DNA of 5,301 bases from Bacillota bacterium. GTDB taxonomy: Bacteria; Bacillota; UBA4882; UBA8346. Under the pieces are notes generated by a model. That model worked only from the letters and a program-made list of their open reading frames with translations, was not told the DNA's origin and did no database searches. The stretch spans positions 1 through 5,301 of the forward strand of contig JAEZCE010000056.1 in NCBI GenBank assembly GCA_023429995.1, given 5' to 3'. The position numbers and the translations under genes were made by a program. Below, piece after piece: positions 5,056-5,301 of this stretch; within the stretch, counting starts at the first letter, position 1, and each line of letters opens with the position of its first letter.

Positions 5056-5109
5056 ATATAGTAATAATTTTGCCTCTGATGTATCCTGTAATTAACGGAG
5101 TGTGAAAAA
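5046..5109 (+). promoter_or_regulatory. Leader of the XRE gene with a 9-bp inverted repeat
   Basis: TTTTTCACA (5046-5054) is the exact reverse complement of TGTGAAAAA (5101-5109), which ends on the first base of the start codon. GGAG (5097-5100) sits beside the right arm, 8 nt before the ATG. The left arm lies in an AT-rich stretch with a possible but poor promoter: TTGTTT at 5043, TAATTT at 5065, 16 bases between. The arms could be two half-sites for the XRE protein itself, or in mRNA could pair and hide the start region. Confidence 0.45.
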
Positions 5110-5301
5110 TGAGCACATTTGGGAAATGCTTAAAAGAATTACGGGAAGATAAAAGTCTAACTCAGAAAGAACTAGCCGAACAACTCTCGATTAATCGGGA
5201 TGCTTTGGCAAAATGGGAAACGGATCGGGCTTTCCCGGATCTTGACATGATTAAATCCATTGCCGAATTTTTCAATGTCACCACGGATCATTTATTGGGT
5301 A
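5109..5301 (+). CDS. XRE-family HTH repressor, 5' part (continues at 126-259)
   Basis: The ATG at 5109 has GGAG 8 nt upstream and opens 64 full codons to the window end. The sequence is a classic Cro/C1 helix-turn-helix: helix 1 (FGKCLKELREDK, 4-15), LTQKELAEQLSINRDALAKW (17-36) holding helices 2 and 3, then PDLDMIKSIAEFFNVTTDHL (43-62). Codons from the last base of codon 23 onward are the same DNA as the window start. The natural continuation is therefore 126-259, giving a 108-residue single-domain repressor of the SinR/phage-repressor type. Such proteins usually bind as dimers and often repress their own promoter. The inverted repeat spanning the leader fits this. No partner toxin, protease or antirepressor gene is adjacent, which argues against a toxin-antitoxin or prophage-switch assignment. 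Confidence 0.92.
   Translation, partial: MSTFGKCLKELREDKSLTQKELAEQLSINRDALAKWETDRAFPDLDMIKSIAEFFNVTTDHLLG
5177..5301 (+). repeat. Right copy of the 125-bp terminal direct repeat
   Basis: This copy is identical to 1-125, with no mismatch seen. On this side the upstream flank (5109-5176) supplies the true start of the XRE gene, while the left copy's downstream flank supplies its end. The two copies are therefore most simply one locus seen twice. Confidence 0.95.

Noticed and set aside
1..5301. Small self-replicating plasmid
   Set aside because: There is no replication protein, iteron array or mobilisation gene. The terminal overlap alone does not show a plasmid.
1..5301. CRISPR array, toxin-antitoxin pair or prophage switch next to the XRE gene
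   Set aside because: No regularly spaced repeats exist, and no toxin, integrase or opposing repressor gene flanks XRE on either side of the join.

Overview
The window looks like genomic DNA from a Bacillota (Firmicutes) bacterium, probably an uncultured one. The signs are moderately AT-rich sequence, strong purine Shine-Dalgarno sites (GGAGG, AGGAG, AGGTGA), a Firmicutes-style XRE repressor, a small PadR regulator, and remnants of a clostridial-type zinc phospholipase C and a primary sigma factor. The genus cannot be named from sequence alone.

The first 125 bases (1-125) are identical to the last 125 (5177-5301), and the repeat ends exactly at the window ends. Both copies lie in the same XRE gene. 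Joining 5301 to 126 gives one uninterrupted 108-residue protein. The sequence is therefore either a circle of 5176 bp, one unit of a tandem duplication, or an assembly contig closed on itself. No replication, mobilisation, integrase or transposase gene is visible, so an autonomous plasmid is not supported.

Layout. (1) 1-291: 3' part of the XRE gene, ending in a strong hairpin terminator. (2) 292-963: no convincing gene, only a doubtful 61-codon frame, a small CGGATT repeat and an imperfect long hairpin. (3) 964-2771, minus strand: an apparent operon in the order collapsed pstS-like gene, padR, MFS transporter. It is preceded by a tandem GATATC-containing repeat that could be the PadR operator. 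padR and the transporter are intact. The first gene keeps only the two ends of a phosphate-binding protein, joined in frame. (4) 2907-4121, minus strand: a run of broken genes, namely the C-terminus of an RpoD-type sigma factor with three frameshifts and a stop, an unidentified decayed reading frame, and a frameshifted zinc-dependent phospholipase C. (5) About 4189-4647, plus strand: a small polytopic membrane protein that seems to have lost its start codon. (6) 4736-5055, minus strand: the decayed C-terminal part of an NAD-dependent epimerase, with its own terminator. (7) 5109-5301, plus strand: the 5' part of the XRE gene, with an inverted repeat spanning its leader.

The overall picture is an island of intact regulatory and transport genes (XRE, PadR, MFS) inside a graveyard of unrelated chromosomal gene fragments. 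The intact genes probably form two independent units: an autoregulated PadR-controlled efflux operon and a self-regulated XRE repressor. I see no sign of a complete new multi-gene system. The most unusual points are the terminal redundancy without a replication gene, the in-frame collapsed PstS minigene at the head of the efflux operon, and the recognisable dead rpoD tail.
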